From: JANPLN01 sp041736155
GTDB taxonomy: Bacteria; Bdellovibrionota; Bdellovibrionia; Bdellovibrionales; JAGQZY01
Assembly (NCBI GenBank): GCA_041736155.1
Contig: JBGSUL010000060.1
Location: 1-23,123 of the forward strand
Reading direction: 5' to 3'
Length of the DNA: 23,123 nt
Part shown: positions 5,842-13,292 of the stretch, one piece after another
How the letters are laid out: each line of letters begins with the position of its first letter
How positions within the stretch are numbered: the first letter of the stretch is position 1
Position numbers and translations under genes: made by a program
The notes under the pieces: generated by a model
What the model saw: the letters and a program-made list of their open reading frames with translations, nothing else
Database searches by the model: none
What the model was told of the DNA's origin: nothing

Positions 5842-8800
5842 TTTTTTATTAGCTCATCGAACTTCTGTACTTATTCTTTTTGCACTGCTCAGCCTCAGCG
5901 GCATTTACCAAACCCTCCACCTCCCTGTAGATGCAGTTCCCGACATCACCAATGTGCAAGTGATGATCAACACCCTCACCGGCCCCCTTGAGCCTGATCA
6001 GATTGAAAAATCCGTGACGAAAATTATCGAAACTGAAATGTCAGGGATGGAAAATCTTGATGAGATCCGTTCGATATCTAAATTTGGTTTGTCGCAAGTG
6101 AATCTCATCTTTAAAGATGGTACCGACCTCTACCACGTGCGAAATTTAGTCTCGCAACGTTTGCAAAAGTTGCCGTCACAAATGCCATCGGGGCTGATTC
6201 CAGAAATGGCACCGCCCACCACGGGTCTGGGTGAAGTCCTCATGTATGTCTTGCAAAAAAAGGACACCGCAGAAAATCCAACTGTGGAGGAGTTGATTTA
6301 TTTGCGCACGATTCAAGAGCAAGTGGTGCGCCCACAACTTAAAAAAGTAAAAGGTGTGGCCGAAATCGATACTAACGGCGGCTATCCCAAAGAAATTCAT
6401 ATCAGCTTAGATCCCTACAAAATGCGCCAATACGGGGTGCGCATCGAGCAACTTCGCGATCAATTAGCCACCATCGGCGAGAATTTCGGCGGCGGGTATT
6501 ATGAAAATAAAAAAGAACAGATCATTGTAAAAACCTCCACGGCACTTTTGAGTACCGAACAACTCGAAAATATTCCCGTCAAACTCAACTACTCAGGTCG
6601 CCTGGTGAAACTCAAAGAAATTGCCACCGTGGCCATTGGTAAACCACTCCGTGTCGGCGCCGCGACCTATGATGGGCAAGAGGTCATCCTTGGCACCGCA
6701 CTGATGACTGTGGGTGCGAATTCCAAACAGGTGGCCACAGACTTAGAAATCGCCATCTCCCAATTGTCACTTCCCGAAGATGTCGTTCTTAAAATTGTCT
6801 ACTCACGGTCGTACCTCGTAGGAGCCACAATCAAAACCGTGGTTAAAAACCTGAGTGAAGGGGCTCTTCTTGTCATCTTAGTCCTTATCGCTTTTCTCGG
6901 TCGCTTTTCCGTGGCCCTGATGGTGGCCCTGGCCATTCCCTTCTCTATGCTGATGGCGACGTTGCTCATGGCTCCTCTCCACATCACCGCCAATTTGATG
7001 AGCCTCGGGGCCATCGATTTTGGTCTCTTGGTGGATGGCTCCGTGGTCATTGTGGAAAACATCTTACGGAGTCTGCGTAGAACCAAAACCTCTCTCACGG
7101 AAACAATTATTCAAGCCTGCAGTGAAGTCTCCAAACCCGTGCTTATCGGCATTAGCATTATTGTTCTCGTTTATATCCCCATTCTCGGTCTTGAGGGAAC
7201 CGAAGGAAAACTGTTCCGTCCCATGGCCCTGACTGTTATCACCGCGCTGAGTGCAAGCTTGATTGTGGCCATAGTTCTCATGCCCATTCTTAGCTCCTTC
7301 GTACTTAAAAACACATCCACGACCGCTCATACCGAAACCAAAGTCTTTACTTCTGTGCTGCGCGCGTACACGCAGGCTTTACAAAAAGCTCTTTCGCTTC
7401 GCTGGGCGATTCCCACCACCATGAGTTTGCTCTTCGCGCTGACAGTGTTTTTATTTATACGTTCTGGTTCTGAGTTCGTTCCACAACTCAATGAACATGA
7501 TCTTGTGATTGGCGTTATTCGCGATGCAAAAATTTCACTCACTGAATCCATTGAGCAACAAAAAGAAGTGGAAACGATCATTCGCCAAATTCCCGAAGTA
7601 GCGCTTGTTTTCTCCCGCCTTGGAACTCCCGAATCTGCCACCGATCCCATGGGTCCCAATTTTGCGGATACCTTTATCATTCTCAAAAAAGAAAACCTCA
7701 GCAATAAGGACACCGAAGCGACCCTCAATAAAATTGTCGACGCTCTCAAAAAGCGTTTTCCCGAGGTGGATCTCAGTCCCACACAGCCCATCGAAATGCG
7801 TTTTAACGAAATGCTCGAGGGCAGTCGCGCCGATGTCTCCTTACGTTTTTATGGACCCGATCTGCAGCAATTACTTGCGAATGTAGAAACCGCGATGAAG
7901 ATTTTAGAAACCCTCCCAGAAACCAACGAAGTGCAAGTCGACGCCCTCACCGCCTTACGTATGAGTCCCGGATTAAATATCGAACTCAATCTCAACGAAC
8001 TCACTAAGTACAATGTGTCTTTGCCTTCTGCACAGTTGGCGATCAATTCTTTGCTCGCTGGAGAACGTGTTGGGACATTTCAAGATTCGTTATGGCGCTA
8101 TCCGATTGTGATGAAGCTGGATGAAAAATATCGCAGCGATCCCGAGCAAATCCCGCAGCTTGTGATTTCCACGCAAGACGGCGGAGAGGTCAAACTCGCC
8201 CAAATCGCCTCGATTCAAAATAGTCATCGTGTCACGACCATTGCTCGTAGCTTTGGCGAACGTTATGGCGCCATCTCGATTTTTCTTAAAGGCACTGATA
8301 TTGGTGGTTACGTGAAAAAAGCCAAAGCTCTGATCGCACAGCAAATGCAGCTACAGCCCGGAGTGCGTATGGAATGGGGCGGGCAATTTAAAAATCTCGA
8401 GCGCGCTCGCCTTCGTCTCGCCATCATTATTCCCATTATCCTGTTCGCCATTTTCTTTTTGATCTACAGCCATTTTCAAAACTTCACCCTAACCATCCTG
8501 GTGCTCTCGGGAATTCCCTTTTCGGTGAGCGGTGGTTTGATCTCCCTTTGGCTCTTTGGCGTCGACCTCAGTGTTTCCGCTATCATTGGCTTTATTGCCT
8601 TGATGGGAATTTCTATATTGAATTGTATGGTATTGGTGGAGTTTATGATGGAAGCTCGCCACGAATTCGCCGACGCACGAGACGCCGCCATTCATTCTTG
8701 CGAAACACGTCTGCGTCCTGTTCTGATGACCGCACTGGTGGCAGCGTTTGGCTTTTTACCGATGATATTCAGTTCAGGTATGGGCTCGGAAGTGCAACGA

Positions 8801-8902
8801 CCTCTGGCCATTGTTGTGGTCGGTGGCATTATCACCGCAACTCTCTCGACACTCTTTGTGGTTCCGTATTTGTACACGAAGTGGCTCGCTCACAAAACGT
8901 GA
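5825..8902 (+). CDS. czcA: CzcA-type heavy-metal RND efflux pump
   Basis: A 1025-residue inner-membrane transporter of full RND length. The N-terminus has the heavy-metal RND pattern VDAVPDITNVQV, then GLSQVNLIF, PTTGLGEVLMYVL and the DFGLLVDGSVVIVEN segment. Asp398, Asp404 and Glu411 lie there with the same 6- and 7-residue spacing as the proton-relay residues Asp402, Asp408 and Glu415 of Cupriavidus CzcA. Two groups of hydrophobic spans flank two large periplasmic loops, as expected for 12 TM helices, and the second half repeats the layout (GFIALMGISILNCMVLVEF). It exports divalent metal by proton antiport; the exact metal is not readable. AAGGAG at 5813-5818 sets the start. No periplasmic adaptor (CzcB) gene lies in the operon or elsewhere in the window. 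Confidence 0.93.
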   Translation: MKSVYSFLLAHRTSVLILFALLSLSGIYQTLHLPVDAVPDITNVQVMINTLTGPLEPDQIEKSVTKIIETEMSGMENLDEIRSISKFGLSQVNLIFKDGTDLYHVRNLVSQRLQKLPSQMPSGLIPEMAPPTTGLGEVLMYVLQKKDTAENPTVEELIYLRTIQEQVVRPQLKKVKGVAEIDTNGGYPKEIHISLDPYKMRQYGVRIEQLRDQLATIGENFGGGYYENKKEQIIVKTSTALLSTEQLENIPVKLNYSGRLVKLKEIATVAIGKPLRVGAATYDGQEVILGTALMTVGANSKQVATDLEIAISQLSLPEDVVLKIVYSRSYLVGATIKTVVKNLSEGALLVILVLIAFLGRFSVALMVALAIPFSMLMATLLMAPLHITANLMSLGAIDFGLLVDGSVVIVENILRSLRRTKTSLTETIIQACSEVSKPVLIGISIIVLVYIPILGLEGTEGKLFRPMALTVITALSASLIVAIVLMPILSSFVLKNTSTTAHTETKVFTSVLRAYTQALQKALSLRWAIPTTMSLLFALTVFLFIRSGSEFVPQLNEHDLVIGVIRDAKISLTESIEQQKEVETIIRQIPEVALVFSRLGTPESATDPMGPNFADTFIILKKENLSNKDTEATLNKIVDALKKRFPEVDLSPTQPIEMRFNEMLEGSRADVSLRFYGPDLQQLLANVETAMKILETLPETNEVQVDALTALRMSPGLNIELNLNELTKYNVSLPSAQLAINSLLAGERVGTFQDSLWRYPIVMKLDEKYRSDPEQIPQLVISTQDGGEVKLAQIASIQNSHRVTTIARSFGERYGAISIFLKGTDIGGYVKKAKALIAQQMQLQPGVRMEWGGQFKNLERARLRLAIIIPIILFAIFFLIYSHFQNFTLTILVLSGIPFSVSGGLISLWLFGVDLSVSAIIGFIALMGISILNCMVLVEFMMEARHEFADARDAAIHSCETRLRPVLMTALVAAFGFLPMIFSSGMGSEVQRPLAIVVVGGIITATLSTLFVVPYLYTKWLAHKT

Positions 8903-8911
8903 GGACTTCTA

Positions 8912-8941
8912 AGGCCGCTGACCTTGTATGTACGGCGGCCT
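8912..8941. terminator. Hairpin between convergent genes
   Basis: AGGCCGC (8912-8918) pairs with GCGGCCT (8935-8941) around a 16-nt loop, in the 56-bp gap between the convergent czcA and dksA-like genes. It may stop transcription from both sides, but neither strand has a T-tract. TGACC (8919-8923) can also pair with GGTCA (8942-8946), which would make a pseudoknot-like arrangement. Confidence 0.4.
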
Positions 8942-8958
8942 GGTCAAATCACACGCAA

Positions 8959-9336
8959 TTATTCGCCACCTTGAGCGTAACGTTTTTTCATGCTTTCACG
9001 AAGTTCAGCACCTTCGATACTGAGACGAGTCCAGGGAATAGCCCGGAGGCGCTCTGGCTCAATGTACTCTTCGGTTTCTTCGCAAACGCCAAACAAGCCG
9101 GTTTCAATTCTGCCTAAAGCTTGTTCAATCTCAAAAAGCTGACCACGAAGGCGGTCATGTAGAGAAAGGATCTCTTTTTCGTTGAGAATGCGAGCTGTTT
9201 GATCCGCCTCATCCCCCCCTTTATCTTCAAAATAAAGGTCTTTGCGAACTTCTTGCACGCGGTTCAAAATTTCTTCCTTAGTCTTGAGTAGCTTTCCTTT
9301 GCACTCTTCAACCAAAGCTCTTGTGATGGTCGACAT
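8959..9336 (-). CDS. DksA/TraR-family protein with degenerate zinc finger
   Basis: A 125-residue protein. The ATG at 9336 is preceded by GGAGGGG and is preferred over an in-frame ATG four codons upstream, which overlaps that site. The N-terminal half is a charged coiled coil whose turn carries GDEADQT (Asp42, Asp45), the counterpart of the DxxDxA tip that DksA inserts into the RNA polymerase secondary channel. The C-terminal part keeps the family frame (GVCEETEEYIEPERLRAIPWT), but only Cys85 of the four zinc ligands remains; the other positions read Glu88, Leu105 and Glu108. It probably binds RNA polymerase and tunes initiation without structural zinc. Direction and targets of regulation are unknown. 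It converges with czcA. Confidence 0.82.
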   Translation of the reverse strand: MSTITRALVEECKGKLLKTKEEILNRVQEVRKDLYFEDKGGDEADQTARILNEKEILSLHDRLRGQLFEIEQALGRIETGLFGVCEETEEYIEPERLRAIPWTRLSIEGAELRESMKKRYAQGGE

Positions 9337-9360
9337 ATTCCCCTCCATGTTTAAGGCTCA

Positions 9361-9382
9361 AAATCTCAACCCCTTGAGATTT
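9361..9382. promoter_or_regulatory. 9-bp perfect inverted repeat in dksA-like 5' region
   Basis: AAATCTCAA (9361-9369) and TTGAGATTT (9374-9382) form a perfect stem with a CCCC/GGGG loop. It lies 25 bp upstream of the dksA-like start, inside the likely untranslated leader. It could be an RNA hairpin exposing GGGG in its loop, or an operator. It has no T-tract. Confidence 0.45.
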
Positions 9383-9466
9383 CAAACTATGCCCAACTCC
9401 AAAGTCCCGATTTGGAACTGGGGACTATTAAGACACGCGCCGAAAGAAAAAGGCAAGTCAATTTAC

Positions 9467-9524
9467 TTAAATTATCTTAAATAATTTAAATACTTGATCA
9501 AAGTCTTGCTTATATCAGGACTTT
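9467..9524. promoter_or_regulatory. AT-rich palindrome cluster
   Basis: TTAAATTAT (9467-9475) and ATAATTTAA (9481-9489) form a perfect 9-bp inverted repeat. TTGATCAA (9494-9501) is an 8-bp palindrome. AAAGTC (9500-9505) pairs with GACTTT (9519-9524). The rest of the 9337-9634 spacer holds no gene. Read on the minus strand, the cluster lies 130-190 bp upstream of the dksA-like start, as an operator/promoter region would. No consensus promoter could be fixed with confidence. Confidence 0.4.
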
Positions 9525-9634
9525 AGGACAGCTCGAAAGGGCCTCCAGAATTGGCTTATAAGCTATTGTTTTTTTAATGAGCACTCAGTACTTTGGGTTG
9601 TGACCAAGCGCAATATTTAACCTAATTACAGTGC

Positions 9635-10090
9635 TTAAAAAGTAACACGTGAAGAATCTCTAGGTTCCCAAAGTGTATTTTCGTGGGCCCAATGAACCTG
9701 CCCATAGACATCTTGAACCTTCAGCCACTCCTCATCGCGGGAAATTTTGCGAAAGGTGGCGTACTTTCCCACAATGCCCAAATCGGTTGGCGCGAACTTC
9801 GCGCCCGGACCTATTCGCAAATTGGCCTTGGGTGTTTTCACGACAACACAGCTTTCTTTATAAGAGACATTGCGTGCATGAACCCAATGCTTTTCCCCCT
9901 CAAAATCTTGCACCTGATACCAAGCCCCCTTTTTATCCACTTCTCTGAAAGGCATATGGGGACCCACCACCCAGCTGACTTTGGCTTTATCACTGGGTTT
10001 CGCTCTTAATTTCACATGATCATTGACGATGCATAGGGCGTGTGCAAAGTAAGGTAAAAAAAACGATAAAATGAGAACACTTAATTTCAT
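9635..10090 (-). CDS. Exported protein with two bacterial SH3 domains
   Basis: A 151-residue protein with a signal peptide (MKLSVLILSFFLPYFAHA, cleavage after about residue 18). Two bacterial SH3 repeats follow. The first runs from about residue 20 to 78 (KLRAKPSDKAKVSWVVGPHMPFREVDKKG in outline, with W-x-x-V-x-D-x-x-G and HWVHARNV). The second runs from about 80 to 145 (NLRIGPGAKFAPTDLGIVG in outline, then WLKVQDVYGQVHWAHENTL). Such domains usually bind cell-wall peptides or act as protein-binding modules in the periplasm. No catalytic domain is attached. The start sits beside an imperfect inverted repeat (TGAGAA..TCAA at 10095-10106 and TTGATTCTCA at 10124-10133). It is divergent from the exported-protein cluster that follows. 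Confidence 0.82.
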   Translation of the reverse strand: MKLSVLILSFFLPYFAHALCIVNDHVKLRAKPSDKAKVSWVVGPHMPFREVDKKGAWYQVQDFEGEKHWVHARNVSYKESCVVVKTPKANLRIGPGAKFAPTDLGIVGKYATFRKISRDEEWLKVQDVYGQVHWAHENTLWEPRDSSRVTF

Positions 10091-10143
10091 AAAATGAGAA
10101 TATCAAATCATCCTCAATATGCATTGATTCTCAGCAAAATCTT

Positions 10144-10164
10144 CCCGATGGTCGGGTCTCTTTT
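10144..10164 (+). terminator. Short GC hairpin with T-rich tail
   Basis: CCCGA (10144-10148), loop TGG, TCGGG (10152-10156), followed by TCTCTTTT. It has intrinsic-terminator form on the + strand, yet no + gene lies upstream, so it would act as an attenuator in the leader of the exported-protein cluster. The stem is only 5 bp. Confidence 0.35.
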
Positions 10165-10197
10165 AATGTTTCTTGTAACTTCTATGGAGTTGCCTAG

Positions 10198-10275
10198 ATG
10201 TTAGACATGAAAAAAAATAAACCAGCGTTCAACGAGGCTTTATCAGGAGCTGATGGAGAATTTTTTGGTGTGTGA
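10198..10275 (+). CDS. Possible 25-residue leader peptide
   Basis: A short open frame from the ATG at 10198 to the TGA at 10273-10275, preceded by TATGGAG with 8-nt spacing, a better ribosome-binding site than that of the gene downstream. The peptide begins MLDMKKNKPAFNEAL and has no hydrophobic segment. It lies after the hairpin at 10144-10156 and covers the first candidate start (10253) of the next gene. It could be a regulatory upstream ORF or chance. Confidence 0.3.
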   Translation: MLDMKKNKPAFNEALSGADGEFFGV

Positions 10276-11509
10276 TTTGCTTAAGTGCCTAACAATGCAA
10301 AGTCTAAAATTCTTACTTTTCGGATTTCTGTTCAGTCTATCTTTTACGGCCCAGGCCCAACAAGCTTGTGTTTCCATCACCGAGGATACTCAACTACAAC
10401 TCTCACCGGTCACCACTCCCCGGGCTTTTGATCCTTATACTTCCTACGAAAATATTTTACGCCGAGATTCCGAACCCGCTTTGAATCTCGACGCTTACCT
10501 AGCGCTTATCCAGCATCCTATTTTTCGCCTCCCACGTCTTTTGCGCAGCCAAGGGATCGAACTGCAGTTTGATATTCAGCGGGGCATTGCTGATTCTTAT
10601 CTTTCCAACAACAGTCACCTGAGAGGTGAAAACATCCAGGGTCGATTTGTAAAAGAAATTTTAAAAGCCCTTTTCCCACAAGCCCCTATAGCCCAGCAAA
10701 TTAGCACAAATCCACAACGCAAAACCATCTACATATGGATTGAAGATCCTGCTGAATACCCCACCCCCTCCATTGTTGACGAGGAAGCATGGCTGGATCT
10801 CAATATTCTCAAAGCGGGCAACCCTGGGCTCATTCCAGCAAATCACGATGATCTCCGCGCAAAACTCGGAGTGCCTTATCATCGACCCGTCGTCAGTGTT
10901 TATTTACGAACGGGGTCACTTCTCGATGATCCAATCGTACAAAGATCTTTGATTGATCTGGCGACCAGCAAAGGCTTTAAAGATCTTTTTATTTCCGCAG
11001 GATCACCCATAAACCCTCAGCGTCTTCTGCAAGTCGCACAACAGGTCTCTGCCAACGAAAAAATTTTTAGTCTTTCTGATGTCACAGAAAGTTCTGTGCA
11101 GGAATCTCGGCGCTGGATTTACAACAATACCTCCGGATTGCTCCCCCAAATCCACGCCGCTGCAGATCTCAGTGTTGTCGTTGGCGTGGTAAATTTTTTT
11201 GAACCTCTCAGTGTTAAAACTCCTACGGTACTTTTTCTTCCCGCGTCTTCGTTACACCATTATAATCTTGGTGCCCTTCTTCCCTTGCTCCGTATCGCAA
11301 ATAAAACGCCTGGGTTTATCGATGTTCACGACACTTGGTCGTGGTCTTCGGCTATCGAGCAAATGATCTTAACGCCTCGCCAATCCATGGTCGTACCGGC
11401 ACTTATTTCCAATCCGGACTCCCCCTCGCCCTTTCATCAGGTGCTCACGGCTCTGGAAGATCTGATTCTTAAACAACTCAATATAAATAATTCCCAGTCC
11501 TCACAATAA
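10253..11509 (+). CDS. Exported protein with Kdo-transferase-like (GT-B) region
   Basis: A protein of 418 residues from the ATG at 10253 (AGGAG only 3 nt before it), or 404 from the ATG at 10295, which opens a cleaner signal peptide ending AQA|Q near residue 35. After a Cys-x-x-I-T-E-D motif (Cys39) come about 130 unrecognised residues. From about 215 a Rossmann-like run begins (VSVYLRTGSLLDDP; DLFISAGSP), followed by NTSGLLPQIHAAADLSVVVG (292-311) and NFFEPLSVKTPTVLF (314-328). These recall the DTMGEL...YAAADVAFVGGS...NPLEPA...PVLFGP signature of the Kdo transferase WaaA C-terminal domain. A GT-B fold behind a signal peptide is odd, because sugar nucleotides are cytoplasmic. It heads a three-gene exported cluster; the next gene starts 21 nt after its stop. 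Confidence 0.7.
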   Translation: MENFLVCDLLKCLTMQSLKFLLFGFLFSLSFTAQAQQACVSITEDTQLQLSPVTTPRAFDPYTSYENILRRDSEPALNLDAYLALIQHPIFRLPRLLRSQGIELQFDIQRGIADSYLSNNSHLRGENIQGRFVKEILKALFPQAPIAQQISTNPQRKTIYIWIEDPAEYPTPSIVDEEAWLDLNILKAGNPGLIPANHDDLRAKLGVPYHRPVVSVYLRTGSLLDDPIVQRSLIDLATSKGFKDLFISAGSPINPQRLLQVAQQVSANEKIFSLSDVTESSVQESRRWIYNNTSGLLPQIHAAADLSVVVGVVNFFEPLSVKTPTVLFLPASSLHHYNLGALLPLLRIANKTPGFIDVHDTWSWSSAIEQMILTPRQSMVVPALISNPDSPSPFHQVLTALEDLILKQLNINNSQSSQ

Positions 11510-11530
11510 ATTGGCGAAAAGGATCTGATT

Positions 11531-13192
11531 TTGTTAAATGCCTACTCTATGTCCAGCAAATTCAAATCCTCAGTCCGCTGCCTCATGCTCGTCATTTCCC
11601 TGTTATGGTGTCAGGCCAGCACGGCGAATCTTCTTTGTCTAACGATCACCGAAGACGAACTTCCCGTTGCGGCCACGAATGCACCGACGGTTGCAGACTT
11701 TCCCCCTGAGCTTAAAATCAACGAAGATTTTCTCCATTTTTTAGAAACCCAACTTCCTGCCGAGCAGATGCAAACTCTTGTTCGTATTTTGAAAGCGAGC
11801 CAGACCCTCGGCGCAAGCTTGCCATTGAATTTACGCCGATCGATTACTCTGGCTACGGATTCCCTCATCTTACCGCTCGAAGAGCAACGCCTTCCCCACT
11901 TTGATATCAACAACCTCCCCCTTGTGCGCACTTATACCGTATTAAAGGCCATGACCAATGAGACGACCCTCACAGATGCGGAACTGCAAACCTGGGCGCT
12001 CATGTTAGCTACCTATGTCCCTGCGGAATATCCTAAGTCTCTGACATTAACGCTGGCGAACTTTGATCCCCTTGTGGGCAAGCGCCTGGAAAAAGCTCTC
12101 AGCGAAGAACGTCATCGTCAAACTCTCGCGTGGCCACTCTCCAAAGGGTTGGATATGGGTGTATCACTGGCATCTATAGGAGAAGAAAGTACGGCGCCTT
12201 GGTTCCTGCAACCGCGCGCAGGGGTCGACGCCGTTTCGGCAAAGCGAGTTGACGGCATCCTTAAAAAAATAGAACAAAAACAAAATCTCGCTCTTCGGGA
12301 TTTGAGAGAATTACACACTCTTACCATGCGTCTGTTTCTCGCCAGCGTGGGTTACCAAGCTACCTCCATAATTGTGCACCCCACGAAGAGTTATACGATC
12401 GAGGTCGTACCTCTGCTCGCGAACCTCTTGGAACGCCTCAAACCCTATGCCGTGGATAAATTAAATTTGGTGAATAGCTTAACTCTGTTTGAATATTTTT
12501 ATTTAGGAATGCCTCTTGCGAAGAACTATTCCCAATTCCATAATGAATTCTTAAAACTTATCGAAGCTCAATATCTCGCAGAACCTCGTCGGCTGTTCGC
12601 ACAACAGCAAAATGATCTGCGTTTGCAACAACAAGCGGCGGAACAAGCAGCCCAAGCGGCCCGTCTCAAAGCGCTCCGCAATGACCCCGATGTTCGCTTT
12701 CGCACTTTGCGCCCAGTCACTGTGCCAGCTCAGCCCACTCCCTCAACTTCAAAAGTTAAAACTCGTGGTGTGGCCAATCCTGCAATGAGTGTCACAAACG
12801 AACCTGCTGCGCAGACAGAGGTCGAAAATCGACTGGAAACTTTGATTGAAATGCCAGAGTTGGCTCTCCATCTTATCGCCGAAGAAACACCTTACAAAGT
12901 GCGTTTTCAACGACTCCAAAATGAATATCCTACAGATCAAACATTTATCTTTTCGAAGAAAGTGATCGATTGGTTTATGGAACATCCTTCGGAGACTCTT
13001 GATTTCTTTGAAGCCATTCGCAGTGGGCCCGTCACAAGTGCTGGTCAATCGGGTATAAAAATGTTGATCCACGAAGTCGGCCATCCTTACGAAGCCAAAA
13101 TTCAAGGAACAGGTATGCAATGGCGCATGACTCTCGAACGCAACGGCAACACTTGGTATGGCGTCCGCGTCACTCATCGCGACCATATGTAA
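11531..13192 (+). CDS. Exported protein, paralog A; unknown family with HRDHM C-terminal domain
   Basis: A 553-residue protein. A TTG start at 11531 is supported by AAAAGGA at 11517-11523; an ATG at 11549 is the alternative. A signal peptide ends near ASTA (residue 32) and Cys36 opens LTITED. Residues about 48-350 are a mostly helical region (DFPPELKINEDFLHFLETQLP; LQTWALMLATYVPAEYP). A Gln/Ala-rich coil (356-384, QQQNDLRLQQQAAEQAAQAA) and a Pro/Ser/Thr linker (about 390-430) follow. The C-terminal domain (431-553) ends KIQGTGMQWRMTLERNG then WYGVRVTHRDHM. Its strand-rich end with a final His-Arg-Asp-His-Met faintly recalls RelE/ParE toxins, which end in 'xHRxxxY'; this is inference. The same architecture repeats in the next gene. 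No known function is recognised. Confidence 0.8.
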   Translation: MLNAYSMSSKFKSSVRCLMLVISLLWCQASTANLLCLTITEDELPVAATNAPTVADFPPELKINEDFLHFLETQLPAEQMQTLVRILKASQTLGASLPLNLRRSITLATDSLILPLEEQRLPHFDINNLPLVRTYTVLKAMTNETTLTDAELQTWALMLATYVPAEYPKSLTLTLANFDPLVGKRLEKALSEERHRQTLAWPLSKGLDMGVSLASIGEESTAPWFLQPRAGVDAVSAKRVDGILKKIEQKQNLALRDLRELHTLTMRLFLASVGYQATSIIVHPTKSYTIEVVPLLANLLERLKPYAVDKLNLVNSLTLFEYFYLGMPLAKNYSQFHNEFLKLIEAQYLAEPRRLFAQQQNDLRLQQQAAEQAAQAARLKALRNDPDVRFRTLRPVTVPAQPTPSTSKVKTRGVANPAMSVTNEPAAQTEVENRLETLIEMPELALHLIAEETPYKVRFQRLQNEYPTDQTFIFSKKVIDWFMEHPSETLDFFEAIRSGPVTSAGQSGIKMLIHEVGHPYEAKIQGTGMQWRMTLERNGNTWYGVRVTHRDHM

Positions 13193-13292
13193 TAATTCTC
13201 AGTCCTCACTTTGGCATTGACTGGATTTTTTGAATTCCAAAACAACGATTAATCATTGTCGAAGAGATGCTGGCGTTGCTACATAATCCCGT

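Noticed and set aside
7327..7791. 154-residue open frame on - inside czcA
   Set aside because: Ser/Arg-rich antisense translation of a well-conserved gene; no independent support.
8548..9117. 189-residue open frame on + across the end of czcA
   Set aside because: Out-of-frame shadow of the conserved RND C-terminus that also runs antisense through the dksA-like gene.
10198..10275. Riboswitch in the leader of the exported-protein cluster
   Set aside because: Only a 5-bp hairpin and a short frame are seen; no known aptamer core could be recognised.
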